The notes beneath the pieces are model-generated. The model had not been told where the DNA came from. It did not search any database and saw only the letters and a program-made list of their open reading frames with translations. Positions 60,695 to 64,000 of a stretch of DNA of 64,000 nucleotides are shown piece by piece (the stretch's first letter is position 1; each line of letters starts with the position of its first letter). The stretch comes from Butyricicoccus pullicaecorum DSM 23266. Lineage in GTDB: Bacteria; Bacillota; Clostridia; Oscillospirales; Butyricicoccaceae. A program made the translations under genes and the position numbers. The stretch covers positions 558,001 through 622,000 of the forward strand of contig NZ_FUXW01000001.1 in NCBI RefSeq assembly GCF_900167005.1. Direction: 5' to 3'.

Positions 60695-61276
60695 ATGGCA
60701 AACCCCGCGCTCCGGATTGTGATTGCCGATGACGAGCCAATCACACGGATGGATTTGAAAGAATTTTTGGAAGAAAGAGGATACAGCGTACTCGGAGAGG
60801 CGACCGACGGCTTTGATGCCATCGAGATGTGCAAGAAGATCAAGCCCGATCTGGTGCTGATGGACATCAAGATGCCCTTGCTCGACGGCCTTTCCGCCGC
60901 TCGTATTTTGCAGCAGGAGCAGATCGGCGCGACCATCGTGCTTCTGACCGCGTACAGTGAACGGGAATTTATCGACAGTGCAAAAGAGATCGGCGTGAGC
61001 GGATATCTGGTCAAGCCGATTGATGAAAAGTCGATCATTCCGTGCATTGAGCTGGCAGTTGCACGCAGCCGCGAGATGCAGAAACTGCAAAAGGACATTG
61101 CAAAAGTAGAAGAACGTCTGGAAAGCCGCAGCATCATTGAGAAAGCCAAGGGCAAGATCATGGAGCGCAACGGCTTGTGCGAGCAGGAAGCTTACGATTT
61201 CATCCGAAAACTCAGCTTAACCAAAAACCTGTCCATGCGTCGGGTTGCCGAGATCATTTTGCAGGCCGGAGGATAA
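60695..61276 (+). CDS. eutV: EutV response regulator with ANTAR RNA-binding domain
   Basis: The 193-residue protein has a receiver domain with the phospho-acceptor Asp57 in LVLMDIKMP, the acidic pair at ADDEP and the Lys in GYLVKPID. A coiled coil (residues 120-140) leads to the ANTAR domain (RSIIEKAKGKIMERNGLCEQ, then LSMRRVAEIIL). Once phosphorylated by EutW, EutV binds dual hairpins in leader RNA and prevents termination. Likely targets here are the eutG and eutA leaders. Confidence 0.97.
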   Translation: MANPALRIVIADDEPITRMDLKEFLEERGYSVLGEATDGFDAIEMCKKIKPDLVLMDIKMPLLDGLSAARILQQEQIGATIVLLTAYSEREFIDSAKEIGVSGYLVKPIDEKSIIPCIELAVARSREMQKLQKDIAKVEERLESRSIIEKAKGKIMERNGLCEQEAYDFIRKLSLTKNLSMRRVAEIILQAGG

Positions 61277-61278
61277 GC

Positions 61279-62700
61279 ATGGATCAGATTACTTCGCTGT
61301 GTAAGCAATATACCGATTTGACCGATCAGGAAATCGCCATGATCGCGGGCATGTCGGGTATGCTCCAGCCGTTGGCCAATCTGGAGGATGCGGATATTTT
61401 CATTGACTGTCCGACACGGGACGGTGACGCGATCGTGGTGGCCGAGGCCAAACCCGAGGACGCGCCGTCTTCGTACAAACTCACGGTCGTCGGTCTGCTG
61501 GCCAAACCGGAGAACGAACCGGCTGTTGCCCGGACGTTTATGCTGGGTGTGGCGACCAAGCAGGTCAAGGCGATCACCCAGGAGCGCACACGAGTCATTC
61601 AGTCGGTCGAGCCGATCAAAAACGGTGACCGCGTGATCGGTGTGCTGATTCAGGAAAAACGAGATGAGACCGGCGCGGTGCGTGACCGTTTGCATCTGTC
61701 CGAACAGAGCTTTCAGCGCATGGCCGACATGCTGCTGCACGTCTCGGGTGAGAACAGTTGGCTGCCGGAGTGCATCGACGAGGCGCTTTTGATCGTGGAT
61801 AAGGAAGGAATGGTCACATTCCGCAACTCACTGGCCCGTGAGCTGTATGAGCGGCTGGGTTATGTGGGCGATATCCTCGGACAGCGCTACGAGAATGTAC
61901 GACTCATCGACGACCCGGCTGAGGGCGAGGACTCGGACGGTTATACTTCGGTAGAAACCCTGGTCGGTTCGCACGCTTTGTCCATCAAGCGCATTCAAAT
62001 CCGCTCGGAAGAGGTCGATTTTGGTATTATTATCCGGGATATCACTTCTCAGCGTGAGCAGGAAAAGCAGCTGATTTTAAAATCGGTTGCGATTAAGGAA
62101 ATTCATCATCGAGTTAAAAATAACTTACAGACCATCGCCAGTCTGCTCCGCTTGCAGACGCGCCGGACGGAAAATGAGTCCACGCGCGAGGTGCTCAGCG
62201 AGAGCATGAACCGCATTTTGTCCATCGCCGCCACCCATGAGCTGCTCGCACGCAGCGGCGTCGATCAGGTCATGCTGGGCGAGGTGCTGGTCAATATTAA
62301 AAATAACGCGGTGCGCTATTTTGCACCGCAATATCTCAAGCTGCATATTGCAGTCGAGGGAGACGACTTTTTGGTCGACTCCGAAGTTGCAACATCGGTT
62401 GCCCTGATTACCAATGAATTGCTTCAGAATTCTCTGAAGTACGCGTTTTTGAACCGGGAAAACGGCTCGATTCGCATTCAGGTAACGCACGGTGACCTGT
62501 ATTCCACCATTACCGTCGTTGACGACGGATGTGGATTTGATGTAGGCGCTGCACGCAATGACCGTCTGGGTCTGAGCATTGTGCAGACCTTGGTCAAAGA
62601 TAAGCTGCATGGCCGTCTGTCCATCCAGTCGGATGAGAGCGGTACGACCGTGACCTTTGACTTTCAAACACAACTGATCGACCTGACCGGTGTGACGTAA
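61279..62700 (+). CDS. eutW: EutW sensor histidine kinase
   Basis: The 473-residue protein starts at ATG 61279, two bases after the eutV stop, with CGGAGG upstream. An N-terminal sensing region (residues 1-150, PocR/GAF-like) and a PAS-like segment (EALLIVDKEGMVTFRNSLAR) precede the HisKA_2-type phosphorylation motif IKEIHHRVKNNLQTIASLLR and a HATPase domain (LITNELLQNSLKYAF, VVDDGCGFDVG). No membrane helix is present, as expected for a kinase sensing ethanolamine in the cytosol. Confidence 0.96.
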   Translation: MDQITSLCKQYTDLTDQEIAMIAGMSGMLQPLANLEDADIFIDCPTRDGDAIVVAEAKPEDAPSSYKLTVVGLLAKPENEPAVARTFMLGVATKQVKAITQERTRVIQSVEPIKNGDRVIGVLIQEKRDETGAVRDRLHLSEQSFQRMADMLLHVSGENSWLPECIDEALLIVDKEGMVTFRNSLARELYERLGYVGDILGQRYENVRLIDDPAEGEDSDGYTSVETLVGSHALSIKRIQIRSEEVDFGIIIRDITSQREQEKQLILKSVAIKEIHHRVKNNLQTIASLLRLQTRRTENESTREVLSESMNRILSIAATHELLARSGVDQVMLGEVLVNIKNNAVRYFAPQYLKLHIAVEGDDFLVDSEVATSVALITNELLQNSLKYAFLNRENGSIRIQVTHGDLYSTITVVDDGCGFDVGAARNDRLGLSIVQTLVKDKLHGRLSIQSDESGTTVTFDFQTQLIDLTGVT

Positions 62701-62728
62701 TACCGGCCGGAAACAGAACCGAACGACG

Positions 62729-62778
62729 CAGTCCGGATGCCGCAGGATTTTCCTGCGCTTCGGACTGTTTTTATTTTT
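62729..62778 (+). terminator. terminator/attenuator upstream of eutA
   Basis: CAGTCCG (62729-62735) pairs with CGGACTG (62761-62767), and inside it CGCAGGA (62741-62747) pairs with TCCTGCG (62751-62757). TTTTTATTTTT follows. It stands inside the operon, 20 bases before eutA, so readthrough must be regulated, as known for EutV-controlled eutA in Enterococcus. Confidence 0.88.
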
Positions 62779-62797
62779 CCAAAAGGCAGGTGACGTC

Positions 62798-64000
62798 ATG
62801 CAGGAGATTGTTAAGAGCGTGGGCATCGATATCGGCACATCCACGACACAGTTGGTATTCAGCCGGCTGGTGGTCGAGAACCTGGCCGGAAGCTATGCGG
62901 TGCCGCGCGTCTCGATTGTGCAGAAAGAGGTCGTCTATCGAAGCAATATCTACTTTACGCCGCTGTTGTCCGCGACCGAGATTGACGCGGAAGCGGTCAA
63001 GAAGATCGTCTGGGAAGAGTACAAGGCAGCGGGCATGACACCGCATGATCTCAAGACCGGCGCGGTCATCATCACCGGTGAGACCGCCCGCAAGCAGAAC
63101 GCCAATCAGGTGCTCGAAGCGTTGTCCGACCTGGCAGGTGACTTCGTCGTTGCCACCGCAGGCCCCGATCTTGAGAGTGTGCTGTCGGCACGCGGCGCGG
63201 GCGCCGATCGGATTTCCGAGGAGGAGCGCAAGACGGTCGCCAATATCGACGTTGGCGGCGGTACTTCCAATATCGCCCTCTATCAAAAGGGAATTTTGAA
63301 AGGCGTAAGCTGTCTGGACATCGGCGGACGACTGATTCAAGTTAAAAACGGTAAGATTTCGTATATTTTCTCAAAAATTCAGGCGCTGGCCAAAAAACAT
63401 GGCATCGACATTCAGGTAGGACAGCAGGCAGACATCCCGACGCTGACCCGTGTGTGCGAGTTCATGGCCGATCAACTGGCACAGGCGCTGTTCCTCAAAC
63501 CGCAGGATGCGGAACACCGCGGACTGTATACCAATGATGGCACGTCCATCCCTTCGGAGCCGCCTGTGCAGGGCGTGACCTTCTCCGGAGGCGTGGCTGA
63601 TTATATTTACAATCCCACAACGGAGGATGTATTCCGTTATGGGGACATCGGCGTATTGCTTGGACGAGCCATACGCAGCCACCCGGCGTTTGGGCAGATT
63701 GAGCTGTATCAGGCTGCCGAAACCATCCGTGCGACGGTCGTAGGTGCGGGCACGCATACGACCGAGGTGAGCGGCAGTACGATCACCTACGCAGCCGACC
63801 GGCTGCCAATCAAGAATGTGCCCATTTTGAAAGTATCGGAGGAAGACGAAGCGGTGCTGGAAACGCTGTCGGCTTCCATCATCAATCAGATGCCGCTCTA
63901 CCGGCCCGAGGGCAGGACCGAGCAGATCGCCATTGCATTCACAGGACGCGGGCGCACCAGCTTTGCGGACATTCAGATGCTGGCGGAAGCGGTAATCAAA
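62798..64000 (+). CDS. eutA: EutA, ethanolamine ammonia-lyase reactivating factor, 3' end beyond the window
   Basis: The frame opens at ATG 62798 after GGCAGGTGACG and stays open to the last base, giving 401 residues with no stop. The N-terminus has the actin-like ATPase motif VGIDIGTSTTQLVFSRLVVE, and a second phosphate motif is NIDVGGGTSNIALY. EutA exchanges damaged for fresh adenosylcobalamin in EutBC, which should be coded next. The operon order thus follows the Firmicutes type. Confidence 0.95.
   Translation, partial: MQEIVKSVGIDIGTSTTQLVFSRLVVENLAGSYAVPRVSIVQKEVVYRSNIYFTPLLSATEIDAEAVKKIVWEEYKAAGMTPHDLKTGAVIITGETARKQNANQVLEALSDLAGDFVVATAGPDLESVLSARGAGADRISEEERKTVANIDVGGGTSNIALYQKGILKGVSCLDIGGRLIQVKNGKISYIFSKIQALAKKHGIDIQVGQQADIPTLTRVCEFMADQLAQALFLKPQDAEHRGLYTNDGTSIPSEPPVQGVTFSGGVADYIYNPTTEDVFRYGDIGVLLGRAIRSHPAFGQIELYQAAETIRATVVGAGTHTTEVSGSTITYAADRLPIKNVPILKVSEEDEAVLETLSASIINQMPLYRPEGRTEQIAIAFTGRGRTSFADIQMLAEAVIK

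Overview
The window looks like chromosomal DNA of a Gram-positive, probably anaerobic, gut-type member of the Clostridia, most likely an Oscillospiraceae/Butyricicoccaceae-like lineage. Evidence: strong AGGAGG ribosome binding sites, moderately high GC, a SCIFF peptide with its radical SAM maturase beside yajC, an S-layer-homology surface protein, PTS uptake of phospho-alpha-glucosides, and an ethanolamine operon with the Firmicutes-type EutV/EutW two-component system. I see no phage, insertion sequence, plasmid or CRISPR array. The genus is inference.

Layout. (1) 1-3.7 kb: end of a glycerol-3-phosphate operon (FAD oxidoreductase, DUF1667 protein, GlpP antiterminator, glycerophosphodiesterase) and a HAD phosphatase. 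(2) 3.7-10.6 kb: a long structured leader, an atypical GDPD protein, a complete ABC importer and a PHP-type phosphoesterase. (3) 10.6-14.6 kb: yajC, a membrane protein, scfA, scfB, two unknowns and tRNA-Ser(GGA). (4) 14.8-20.7 kb: a secreted LRR/SLH protein, a divergent Crp/Fnr regulator and a DUF308-TspO-esterase operon. Two promoters here carry the same palindrome at the same distance from the -10 box. (5) 20.8-34.5 kb: phosphate transporter with its PhoU-like partner, a 35-residue peptide gene, a LacI regulator, a PfkB kinase, then a ten-gene operon with a second ABC importer, two HADs, an EEP phosphatase and a PHP phosphoesterase. (6) 34.6-39.8 kb: M20 dipeptidase, M29/NicX-like protein, CodB-like permease and PucR regulator. 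(7) 39.9-43 kb: glycosyltransferase and two proteins sharing a C-terminal domain, behind sigma-K-like promoters. (8) 43-56.6 kb: two 6-phospho-alpha-glucosidase/PTS loci with RpiR regulators, around a LacI-controlled aldo/keto reductase operon. (9) 57-64 kb: an Eis-like acetyltransferase and the start of the eut operon (eutG-S-P-V-W-A), which continues beyond the window.

How the genes work together. Regions 1, 2 and 5 share a theme of capturing phosphate esters, importing them and stripping the phosphate. LacI-type operators sit at the phosphate transporter, the kinase and the second ABC operon. Region 8 imports alpha-glucosides as 6-phosphates and hydrolyses them. Region 9 begins ethanolamine use in a microcompartment, with attenuation hairpins before eutG and eutA. 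The most novel-looking parts are the presumed spore-surface glycoprotein cluster (region 7), the two-promoter Crp/Fnr regulon (region 4) and the organophosphate operon (region 5). All functions are inferred from sequence recognition alone; no database search was run.
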